A stretch of DNA of 43,831 nucleotides from JAFALX01 sp050734185 (lineage in GTDB: Bacteria; Chloroflexota; Dormibacteria; Aeolococcales; Aeolococcaceae): assembly GCA_050734185.1 (NCBI GenBank), contig JBOHUE010000137.1:1-43831 (forward strand), in the 5' to 3' direction. Positions 32,258 through 39,835 of the stretch are shown here, piece after piece. The stretch's first letter is position 1, and every line of letters starts with the position of its first letter. The notes beneath the pieces were generated by a model, which saw nothing but the letters and a program-made list of their open reading frames with translations, ran no database searches and was not told where the DNA came from. The position numbers and the translations under genes are program-made.

Positions 32258-33892
32258 TCAGCCGACCGCTGAGGGCGCTCCTGCCGCCGGCACTGTCACA
32301 GTCGCGATGCTCCCAGCCGCGTACTCGGCGCGGATCTTTTTCTTGTCCTGCTTGCCCACCGACGTCTTGGGAATCTCGGCGACGAACGCCCAGCGCTCGG
32401 GCAGCCACCAGTGGACGACGCGATCACCGAGAAACGCGCGCAGCTCGTCCGGAGTTACGGCTGCGTCCTGTTTCAACACGACGACGGCGAGCGGACGCTC
32501 CTGCCACTTCTCGTCCGGCACGCCCACGACGGCGGCGTCCGCGACGGCGGGATGCCCGACGAGCAGGTTCTCCAGTTCGACTGACGAGATCCACTCACCG
32601 CCGGACTTGATCACATCCTTCGCCCGATCGGTGATCTGCACGAACCCGGACGCATCGATGTTGCCGACGTCGCCCGTGCGCAGCCAGCCGTTGTCGAATT
32701 TGTCCGGGGCATCAACCCTGTAATACGAGCCCGTGATCCACGCGCCGCGCACCTCGATCTCTCCGACGGCGACGCCGTCATGGGCGATCTCGCGCCCCTC
32801 GTCGTCGACGACGCGCAGCTCGACGCCCGGGACGGCGCGGCCGGTCTTGGCGCGATATCTCATCTCGTCCTCAGGAGCGGTGCCACGCGGCGGAAGCGCA
32901 ATCGTCCCGATGGGGCTCGTCTCGGTCATGCCCCACGCCTGGATCAGCTCGATGCCGAGTTTTTCCCTGTACGCGGTGATGAGCGACGCAGGCACCGCGG
33001 AGCCGCCGGCGATTGCGCGCTTCAAGCTGGAGACGTCGACTCCGGTCGCCTCCACGTGCGCGAGGATTCCCGCATAGATCGTGGGCACGCCGCCGGTGTA
33101 CGTCGGCCGTTCCGCCTGGATGAAGTTGCAGAGCGGTTCCGGCTGAAGGAAGCGGTCGGGGAACAGCATGTCGTTGCCGAGCATCCACGCGACATACGGC
33201 GTTCCCCACGCGAGCACATGGAACATCGGAACGATGAAGAGCACGCGATCGGCGTCGGTGAAGTGAAAGGAACCCCAGATCGCGAACGAATGCAGGTACG
33301 TCGAACGATGGCTGTAGACGACACCCTTGGGATCGCCGGTCGTCCCCGTCGTGTAGCACATGGCGGCGGCGCTGCGCTCATCGAGCACCGGCCACTCGAA
33401 TTGATCGCTCGCGCGTGCCAGCAGCTCCTCGTAGTCGAGAGCCTGCCCCAGAGCCGAGGTATCGGCCTCGCCCACAACGATCACGGCCTCGACAGTGGAA
33501 AGGGATTCGCGCACCGCGGCGAGGATCGGTACCAGCGACGCGTCGACGATGACCACCTTGTCCTCGGCGTGATTGATGATCTGGGCGATGTGTTGCGGCG
33601 CGAGCCGCAGGTTGAGTGTGTGCAGCACCGCTCCCATGCAGGGAACCGCGAAGTAGGCCTCGAGGTGTTCCTGCCGGTTCCACGACAGCGTCGCGACGCG
33701 GTCGCCCGGCTTCACGCCGAGGTCGCGCAACGCATTGGCGAGGCGATGCACCCGTGAGGTCACATCCGCGAACGTGCTCCGGCGCGACCCGGTTGGGTCG
33801 CATGTGACGACCTTGCTGGTGGGGAACATCTGCGCGCCCCGGCGAAAGATCTCCGTGACCGTCAGGGGCACGTCCTGCATGGTCGATTGCAT
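32258..33892 (-). CDS. Fatty-acyl-CoA synthetase (ANL superfamily)
   Basis: A 544-residue adenylate-forming enzyme that activates a fatty acid to its CoA thioester with ATP. The P-loop is YTTGTTGDPKGVVYSHR, the A5 motif is WGMTETSPIGT, the hinge region contains GWLRTGDVGNIDASG, KDVIKSGGEWISSVELE follows, and the catalytic C-terminal Lys is in TSVGKQDKKKIRAEY. This pattern is that of medium- to long-chain ligases of the AlkK/FadD group. Three ATGs (33910, 33892, 33880) are possible; 33892 is favoured by GAGGACA upstream. It is divergent from the RAM-domain gene, and the tRNA-Gly gene follows on the same strand. Confidence 0.9.
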   Translation of the reverse strand: MQSTMQDVPLTVTEIFRRGAQMFPTSKVVTCDPTGSRRSTFADVTSRVHRLANALRDLGVKPGDRVATLSWNRQEHLEAYFAVPCMGAVLHTLNLRLAPQHIAQIINHAEDKVVIVDASLVPILAAVRESLSTVEAVIVVGEADTSALGQALDYEELLARASDQFEWPVLDERSAAAMCYTTGTTGDPKGVVYSHRSTYLHSFAIWGSFHFTDADRVLFIVPMFHVLAWGTPYVAWMLGNDMLFPDRFLQPEPLCNFIQAERPTYTGGVPTIYAGILAHVEATGVDVSSLKRAIAGGSAVPASLITAYREKLGIELIQAWGMTETSPIGTIALPPRGTAPEDEMRYRAKTGRAVPGVELRVVDDEGREIAHDGVAVGEIEVRGAWITGSYYRVDAPDKFDNGWLRTGDVGNIDASGFVQITDRAKDVIKSGGEWISSVELENLLVGHPAVADAAVVGVPDEKWQERPLAVVVLKQDAAVTPDELRAFLGDRVVHWWLPERWAFVAEIPKTSVGKQDKKKIRAEYAAGSIATVTVPAAGAPSAVG

Positions 33893-33987
33893 CGGTTGTC
33901 CTCGTGTCATGGTCGATCCGCCCGCCGTTCTGCCAGCCATTGTCCTCACAGGAGGCGGCGCTGCCAAATCCCGCTACGATCCCCGCG

Positions 33988-34266
33988 GTGATCACCGCCT
34001 TCCTCCTCATCGTCTGCGAACCGGCGGCTATCGCCGAGACCGGCCGGCGCCTCTCGGACCTCGGCGGCATCGCGGAGGTGTACAGCACGACCGGGGAGAG
34101 CGACTTCATCGCAGTCGTCCGGGTGCCTGATCTCGAGTCCCTGGGGACTCTTGTCACAGAACACGTCGCGGCGCTGCCGGGGATCCGCCGCACCGACACC
34201 CACCTCGCCATCCGGTCGTACGGCCGGGCCGACGAGGCCGCGGCCTTCGACATCGGGGTCGACTGA
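33988..34266 (+). CDS. Stand-alone Lrp/AsnC ligand-binding (RAM) domain protein
   Basis: A 92-residue alpha/beta protein consisting only of a RAM domain: VITAFLLIVCEPAAIAETGR, then LGGIAEVYSTTGESDFIAVV, then LVTEHVAALPGIRRTDTHLA. The G-x-x-D turn and the LPGI-x-x-T-x-T-like strand are characteristic of the Lrp/AsnC effector domain. There is no helix-turn-helix, so it cannot bind DNA by itself; stand-alone RAM proteins bind amino acids and may act as sensors or enzymes' partners. The GTG start has no ribosome site but has TACGAT seven bases upstream. Its TGA overlaps the ATG of the ABC ATPase gene by one base, so the two are translationally coupled. Confidence 0.8.
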   Translation: MITAFLLIVCEPAAIAETGRRLSDLGGIAEVYSTTGESDFIAVVRVPDLESLGTLVTEHVAALPGIRRTDTHLAIRSYGRADEAAAFDIGVD

Positions 34267-34988
34267 TGGGCGTCCCGGCGACCCCTGCGCTCGAGGCGCG
34301 CGAGGTCACGCGCTCGCTGCCACTCGGCGACACGGTCGTGCCCATCCTGCGTGGCGTCAGCTTCGCCGTGCAGCGTGGCGAGTTCGTCGCACTCATGGGG
34401 CCAAGCGGGAGCGGCAAGTCCACGCTGTTGGGTGTCATCGCCGGACTCGACCGACCCTCGACGGGCCGGGTCCTCGTCGACGGCATCGACATCACCACGA
34501 TGCCCGAGAGCCGGCTCGCCGGGGTGCGCAACGCCAAGATCGGCATGGTGTTCCAGGCGTACAACCTCATCCCCACGCTGAGCGCGCAGGAGAACGTCGA
34601 GGTGCCGCTGTACGCCGGCCAGCATCCCGGCTCGCCGGCGGTGCGCGCGCGGCAGATGCTCGATCTCGTCGGACTCGGTGAGCGCGCCAACCACCGGCCC
34701 AATCAGTTGAGCGGCGGCGAGCAGCAGCGCGTGGCAATCGCGCGGGCGCTGTCGACCGACCCGGCGATCGTCATCGCCGACGAGCCGACCGGCAACCTCG
34801 ACGCGGCCAACGGCGCGAACATCCTGGCGCTGATGGCTGCACTGCGCGAGCGCACCGGCACCACGTTCCTCGTGGCGACGCACGACGAGCACGTCGCGGC
34901 GCGGGCGGAGCGCACGCTGCGGATCGTCGACGGGCTGCTCGTCGACGGCGCGTCGGCGCCGCAGATGCCCGTGCCGCCGGCGGCCTGA
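34266..34988 (+). CDS. ABC transporter ATP-binding protein, LolD/MacB type
   Basis: A 240-residue ATPase powering the FtsX-type permease encoded next. Walker A is ALMGPSGSGKSTLLGVIAGL near residues 43-62, the Q-loop is GMVFQAYNLIPTLSAQENV, the signature is NQLSGGEQQRVAIARAL near 140, Walker B is IVIADEPTGNLD and the H-loop is LVATHDEHVA. The FQxYNLIPTL stretch is typical of the LolD/MacB/FtsE group. These work as mechanical transmitters driving lipoprotein, peptide or drug extrusion. Stop to the permease GTG is 12 bases. Confidence 0.93.
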   Translation: MGVPATPALEAREVTRSLPLGDTVVPILRGVSFAVQRGEFVALMGPSGSGKSTLLGVIAGLDRPSTGRVLVDGIDITTMPESRLAGVRNAKIGMVFQAYNLIPTLSAQENVEVPLYAGQHPGSPAVRARQMLDLVGLGERANHRPNQLSGGEQQRVAIARALSTDPAIVIADEPTGNLDAANGANILALMAALRERTGTTFLVATHDEHVAARAERTLRIVDGLLVDGASAPQMPVPPAA

Positions 34989-35000
34989 GATGAGGCGCTA

Positions 35001-37784
35001 GTGCGCGGCAAGCTCGGCTTGTACCTGCGCTACGCCATTCGCTCGCTGCGCCGCGGCGGGCAGCGCACGGTGCTCGGAATTTTCTGCATCGCCGTCGGCG
35101 TCATGGCGGTGGTCGCGCTGCGTCTGGCCGGCGACATGATCAGTGCGACGCTCACCACGAACGTGCGCGAGGCCAACGGGGGCGACGTCTCGGTGGTGTC
35201 GACGGCGCTGCCCCTGACGAAGTCGGACCTGAGCACGGTGTCGCAGCTGCAGGACCAGGGAACGATCCAGCAGTACCTCGCGATTGGAGTCGAGCGCGGC
35301 ACGCTGCGCCGCGACGGTGGAAAAACGTACACGAGCACGATCAACGTGCTCGACCAGCCCTCGCGGTACCCGCTCGTCGGCGGCGCGGGGTTCGCCACGC
35401 CTTCTGACGCAACGTTCGCCGGGGCGACTGCCAACAGGGAGGTCGTGCTGACGCAGTTCCTGGCCGACTCGCTGGGAGTGCGGCCCGGCGATACCGTCAC
35501 CGTCAATCTCGTCGGTGGCAACAGCGCGTCGCTCCGCGTTGGCGGCATCCTTGCCGCGAACCGCTCGCTCGCCGTCGGTTCCACCGCCGCGTACATCAGC
35601 GCAGTTACGTACCAAGCGATGAGCACGCAGCCGGAGTCGTACGGCGTGGTCGTCATGACCACCGCGACGAACGCGCAGGCGGATCAGGCGGCATCGAAAC
35701 TGCAGGATGCCTTTCCCACCGCGACGGTGCAGACCGTGCAGCAGGCTCTGACCGCGAACGTGCAGGCGTCGTCGCAGGTGACGCAGTACCTCGAGATCAT
35801 CGGCCTGCTGGCGCTGGCGATCGGCGGCGTCGGCATCGTCAACACGCTGCAGGTGATGCTGTCGCGACGTCGCGTCGAGATCGCGATGCTGAAGGCAACC
35901 GGGTACCGGCGCGGCGACCTGTACGCGATGTTCGGCCTCGAGGTCGGCCTGCTCGGGCTCGCCGGCGGGGTGCTCGGCACCGGCGCGGGGATCGCGATGA
36001 GTCTGGTCGTCAAGGTGCTGATCGAAAACGTGATCAACGCGCCACTCGTGTTCGAGATCGGCGCCGGTGCGCTCGCAACGGGCATCGCCGTCGGTGTCGT
36101 GACATCACTGATCTTCGGTCTGCTGCCGATCGTGCGCGCCGCCGGCGTCCGGCCCCAGGAGGTGCTGCGTGACCTCCCCGAGGGCTCGCGCGCCGGCTCG
36201 CGCGCGCAGGTGGTCGGGCTCTACGCGATCGTTGCGGCGCTATTCATCGGGCTGTCGGCAACGATCCTCGGCGACTTCTTCCTGGCGCTGCAGGTCGTCC
36301 TGTACTCGCTGATCGGACTGCTGATCCTCGCCGGCGTGTTCTCGGTGGTGCTGCTGATCATCGGGCACCTCCCCGTGCCCGAACGGTTCTCCGCTGGCTA
36401 CGTCGCAGCCGTCGCCGTCGCGGTCGCGATCGCCGCGCTGATCACCATCGAGCAGCGCGGGGTGGGCGTCGCGCTGCTGGTGGCCACGGCATCCGGGTTC
36501 CTCGTGGTGCTGCTGCCGCGCTCACAGCGCACGATCGTGAAGCTGTCGCTGCGGTCGATCGGCCGCTCGCGCGCGCGCACGTCGGGCACGCTCGTCGCGC
36601 TGTTCGCCGGCGTGTTCACGATCGGGTTGATCCTGGTGGTGGGCCAGGACATCTCGTCCGAGATCAGCAACGCGCTCAGCAACCTCGCCAGCTACAACGT
36701 GTTCGTGATCGCCTCGCAGCAGCAGTCGGCCTCAGCAATAACCGCGACCGACCACCTGCAGGGCCTGCAGAGCAGGCGGGTCACGCAGGATCTGCAGACT
36801 CGGCCGATCTCGGTCAACGGCGCGGACTTCGGAACGACCGTGGGGCCGGCGCCGGCGGGCGGCCAGCAGGGCGGCCAGCGCGCCGGGCAGCGCGAGGCGA
36901 CGCTGTTCGAGCTCACCGGCGTGGAGGGCTACAACACCGGCAGCAACGAGCTACCCGGTGCTCCGCTCGCGCCGGAGCGCGCGCGCCTCGGCATCAGCAG
37001 CGGACGCGAGCTCGACTCCACCGACGCCGGCACCAACAACGTGATGGTGGTGGACGCCCTGCGCAACGCGCCACTCAACATGCGCGTCGGCGACCAGATC
37101 GTGGTCGAGAACACTGCGACAAGCAAGCAGGTCACGCTCAACGTGATCGGCTTCTACTCACTCGCCACGCGCTCGAGCGGCGGCAGCGTGTCCATCAACT
37201 TCTACTTCGAACCCATCCTCGCCGACAACGGCGTGGTGACGCAGCTGGGCAGCCAGAACGCACTCAGCATCGTGGCGCTCAAGCTCGATCCGAACAGCAA
37301 GCCCGCTGCGCTGCGGAGCATCGAGGCGTCCGCGCCTGGCACGACCGTGCTCGATCTCGCGGATCTGGGCGCCTTGGTGCAGCAGGTGCTGGGCAACCTG
37401 GTCGACCTGCTCATCGGCATCGCGTCGCTGGCGCTGTTCGCCGGCATCGTGATCATCGCCAACACCGTCGCGCTGGCGATGCTCGAGCGAAGACGGGAGA
37501 TCGGCATCCTCAAGTCGACGGGCTACACCAGCCGATCCGTGCTCGCGCAGGTGCTGCTGGAGAACGCGGTCGTGGGCGGCATCGGCGCCGTCGCGGGCAT
37601 GGCCGCGGTCAGCGGTGCCACGGCCCTGCTCGGCGGCCTTGCGTTGAAGACCAATCTCGCGGTGAGCACTCCCACCGTGCTGGTGATCATCGCGGGCGTG
37701 ATCCTGCTGACGATGCTCGTGTCAGCCCTGGTCGCGTGGGGCCCGTCGCGCGTGCGACCACTGGAAGTCCTGCGCTACGAGTGA
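35001..37784 (+). CDS. FtsX-family ABC transporter permease, duplicated MacB-like type
   Basis: A 927-residue permease. The order is one N-terminal helix (about 20-45, with VLGIFCIAVGVMAVVALRLA), an extracellular MacB-like domain (about 50-255), three helices with the FtsX signature VEIAMLKATGYRRGDLYAMF, four further helices in the middle (about 405-515), a second helix plus extracellular domain (about 525-800), and three final helices with a second FtsX signature RREIGILKSTGYTSRSVLAQ, ending RVRPLEVLRYE. Proteins of this double type extrude lipids, peptides or drugs and have no solute channel. The extracellular part carries a Gly/Gln-rich insertion around residues 610-630. GTG 35001 is used. 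hemE follows 24 bases downstream. Confidence 0.9.
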   Translation: MRGKLGLYLRYAIRSLRRGGQRTVLGIFCIAVGVMAVVALRLAGDMISATLTTNVREANGGDVSVVSTALPLTKSDLSTVSQLQDQGTIQQYLAIGVERGTLRRDGGKTYTSTINVLDQPSRYPLVGGAGFATPSDATFAGATANREVVLTQFLADSLGVRPGDTVTVNLVGGNSASLRVGGILAANRSLAVGSTAAYISAVTYQAMSTQPESYGVVVMTTATNAQADQAASKLQDAFPTATVQTVQQALTANVQASSQVTQYLEIIGLLALAIGGVGIVNTLQVMLSRRRVEIAMLKATGYRRGDLYAMFGLEVGLLGLAGGVLGTGAGIAMSLVVKVLIENVINAPLVFEIGAGALATGIAVGVVTSLIFGLLPIVRAAGVRPQEVLRDLPEGSRAGSRAQVVGLYAIVAALFIGLSATILGDFFLALQVVLYSLIGLLILAGVFSVVLLIIGHLPVPERFSAGYVAAVAVAVAIAALITIEQRGVGVALLVATASGFLVVLLPRSQRTIVKLSLRSIGRSRARTSGTLVALFAGVFTIGLILVVGQDISSEISNALSNLASYNVFVIASQQQSASAITATDHLQGLQSRRVTQDLQTRPISVNGADFGTTVGPAPAGGQQGGQRAGQREATLFELTGVEGYNTGSNELPGAPLAPERARLGISSGRELDSTDAGTNNVMVVDALRNAPLNMRVGDQIVVENTATSKQVTLNVIGFYSLATRSSGGSVSINFYFEPILADNGVVTQLGSQNALSIVALKLDPNSKPAALRSIEASAPGTTVLDLADLGALVQQVLGNLVDLLIGIASLALFAGIVIIANTVALAMLERRREIGILKSTGYTSRSVLAQVLLENAVVGGIGAVAGMAAVSGATALLGGLALKTNLAVSTPTVLVIIAGVILLTMLVSALVAWGPSRVRPLEVLRYE

Positions 37785-37808
37785 ACGGTCATCATTGAGC
37801 GCGGCGCG

Positions 37809-38864
37809 ATGCACGGCACACTCACTCGCATGACAGGGGCGGAGCGATTCCTCGCTGCGGCGCGCAGGGAGCCCGTCGACTGCACGCCGATCTGGTTCAT
37901 GCGCCAGGCGGGTCGCATCCTGGCGGGGTACCGCGAGCTGCGCGAGCGTTACGACATCCTCACCCTCACGCGCACGCCGGACCTGTGCGCGCAGGTGACG
38001 CTCATGCCGGTGAACGAGCTCGGCGTCGATGCGGCGGTGCTGTACGCCGACATCATGCTGCCGCTCATCGGCATGGGCGTGCCGTTCACCATCGATCCCG
38101 GCGTCGGGCCCATCATCGAGTCGCCCCTGCGCAGCGACGAGGACATCAACCGGCTGCGCATCGTCGATCCGCACGACGCGACGCCCGAGCTCTTCGAGGC
38201 CATCCGTCTGGTTCGCCGTGAGCTCGACGCCAAGACGGCAGTGATCGGCTTCGCGGGCGGGCCGTTCACCGTCGCGTCGTACATGCTCGAGGGACGGCCG
38301 ACGAAGGACTTCGCGCACACGAAGGGACTGTTGTACTCCGAGCCCGATCTGTGGCACCGGCTGATGGAGACGCTCACCGAGGTCACCATCCGATACCTGC
38401 TTGCCCAGGTCGAGGCAGGCGTGCAGGCGGTGCAGCTGTTCGACTCGTGGGCAGGAACGCTCGCGCGCTCGGACTACGAAGCGAGCGTCCTGCCGTACAG
38501 CGCGCGAATCTTCACCGCGCTTCGTGGTCGCGTTCCCACGATCCACTTCGCCACAGGCACCTCGCATCTGCTCGAACAGATGGCGAGCGCCGGCAGCGAC
38601 GTCGTCAGCGTCGACTGGCGTCTCCCGATCGACGAGGCGTGGTCGCGCATCGGCAGCGATCGCGGCGTCCAGGGAAACCTGGAGCCGGCGGTGCTGGTGG
38701 CTCCGTTCGAGGTCGTTGCGGATCGCGCCCGCGACGTTCTTCGCCGCGTCGCCGGGCGCGCCGGTCACATCTTCAACCTGGGTCATGGCGTGCTGCCCGA
38801 GAGCCCGTCGGACCACCTGCGCCGCCTCACCGAGCTCGTCCACGCGGACACCATTCGCGCGTGA
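37809..38864 (+). CDS. hemE: Uroporphyrinogen decarboxylase
   Basis: Decarboxylates the four acetate side chains of uroporphyrinogen III to give coproporphyrinogen III. The 351-residue barrel shows the family signatures PIWFMRQAGRILAGYRELRE, with the substrate-binding Arg pair, the catalytic-centre Asp in VLYADIMLPL, GFAGGPFTVASYMLEG, QLFDSWAGTLARSDYE and the closing FNLGHGVLPESP with its His. ATG 37830 (MTGAERFLAAARREPVD) is an equally likely start seven codons downstream; neither has a clear ribosome site. Its last codon overlaps the start of hemH as GTGA, so the two are coupled. Confidence 0.94.
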   Translation: MHGTLTRMTGAERFLAAARREPVDCTPIWFMRQAGRILAGYRELRERYDILTLTRTPDLCAQVTLMPVNELGVDAAVLYADIMLPLIGMGVPFTIDPGVGPIIESPLRSDEDINRLRIVDPHDATPELFEAIRLVRRELDAKTAVIGFAGGPFTVASYMLEGRPTKDFAHTKGLLYSEPDLWHRLMETLTEVTIRYLLAQVEAGVQAVQLFDSWAGTLARSDYEASVLPYSARIFTALRGRVPTIHFATGTSHLLEQMASAGSDVVSVDWRLPIDEAWSRIGSDRGVQGNLEPAVLVAPFEVVADRARDVLRRVAGRAGHIFNLGHGVLPESPSDHLRRLTELVHADTIRA

Positions 38865-39793
38865 ACGCGCCCACCGGGGTGCTGCTGCTGACGTTCGGGT
38901 CGGCGGTGACGTCGGCAGACGTGCCCGCGTATCTGTCATCGGTGCGCGGCGGGCGTGAGGTCCCTGCGGACGTGCTCGCCGAGTTTCAGCGACGCTACGA
39001 CGTGATCGGCCGTTCGCCGTTGATCGACATCACGCTGGCACAGGCGGCGGCGGTGCAGGCGCTGCTCGACGACGAGGACGGCCCCGGCGCGTTCGTGGTG
39101 CGCGCGGCGATGCTGCACTCGGCGCCGCGAGTCGCGGACGTGATCAACGCGCTCGCTGCGGAGGGCGTGCACGACATCATCGGCGTGGTGCTGGCGCCGC
39201 AGTACTCGTCGCTGATCCTCGCCGGTTACGAGCGAGCCGCGACGGCTGCGCGTGCGGCGCACCCGGACATCGACCTGCGAATCGCCGGCGCCTGGCACAC
39301 GTTGCCGGAGTGGATCGACTCGCTCAGCGACCGGCTCGCGGCAGAGCTCGACAGGCTGCCGGACAGGCACGACGTGCCCGTGATCTTCACCGCCCACAGC
39401 CTGCCCAAGGCCGTCGTCGACCGCGATCCCGCGTACATCGAGCAGCTGCGCGCCACCGCGGAGGCAGTGGCGCAACGCGCCGGACTCGCGCAGAACCAGT
39501 GGCTGTTCGCGTACCAGAGCGCGGGGCACACGCCGGAGCCGTGGCTCACGCCGGACGTGAAGGATCTGCTGCCGGGCCTGCACGACACCGGAGCACGCGG
39601 CGTCCTCATCGCGCCGGTGCAGTTCCTCGCCGACCACCTCGAGATCCTCTACGACATCGATGTCGCAGCCGGCGACGAGGCGCGGGAGCTCGGCATGGAG
39701 TTGCACCGCGTCCCGATGCCCAACACATCGCCCGAGCTGATCCGCGCGCTGGCTGCGGTGGTGCATCGCGAGCTTGCCGTTCGCAGCGCCTGA
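38861..39793 (+). CDS. hemH: Ferrochelatase, Bacillus-like (coproporphyrin-type candidate)
   Basis: Inserts iron into a porphyrin. The 310-residue protein shows VLLLTFGSAVTSADVPAYLS, the FTAHSLPKAVVDRDPAYIEQ segment, FAYQSAGHTPEPWLTPDVKD and PVQFLADHLEILYDID, close to the pattern of the Bacillus subtilis enzyme, now known as coproporphyrin ferrochelatase (CpfC). The conserved His is likely in AHSL or AWHTLPEW and the acidic ligand in HTPEPW. The GTG start at 38861 overlaps the hemE TGA. Whether the substrate is coproporphyrin or protoporphyrin is inference from type; HemQ and HemY are not in the window. Confidence 0.9.
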   Translation: MNAPTGVLLLTFGSAVTSADVPAYLSSVRGGREVPADVLAEFQRRYDVIGRSPLIDITLAQAAAVQALLDDEDGPGAFVVRAAMLHSAPRVADVINALAAEGVHDIIGVVLAPQYSSLILAGYERAATAARAAHPDIDLRIAGAWHTLPEWIDSLSDRLAAELDRLPDRHDVPVIFTAHSLPKAVVDRDPAYIEQLRATAEAVAQRAGLAQNQWLFAYQSAGHTPEPWLTPDVKDLLPGLHDTGARGVLIAPVQFLADHLEILYDIDVAAGDEARELGMELHRVPMPNTSPELIRALAAVVHRELAVRSA

Positions 39794-39823
39794 CGCACCG
39801 AGGGAGCTCAGACAGCCGCTCGA

Positions 39824-39829
39824 TATACT
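39824..39829 (+). promoter_or_regulatory. -10 box TATACT immediately upstream of the MMPL gene (leaderless)
   Basis: TATACT ends six bases before ATG 39836. A start point at the usual distance would fall on the first base of the ATG, and no ribosome site is present. No clear -35 box is seen. A leaderless message is predicted. Confidence 0.55.
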
Positions 39830-39835
39830 GCCGCG

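Noticed and set aside
32252..32263. Perfect 12-base palindrome GGCTGATCAGCC at the acyl-CoA synthetase stop
   Set aside because: A 12-base palindrome is expected several times by chance in 44 kb, and it lies in coding sequence without promoter context.
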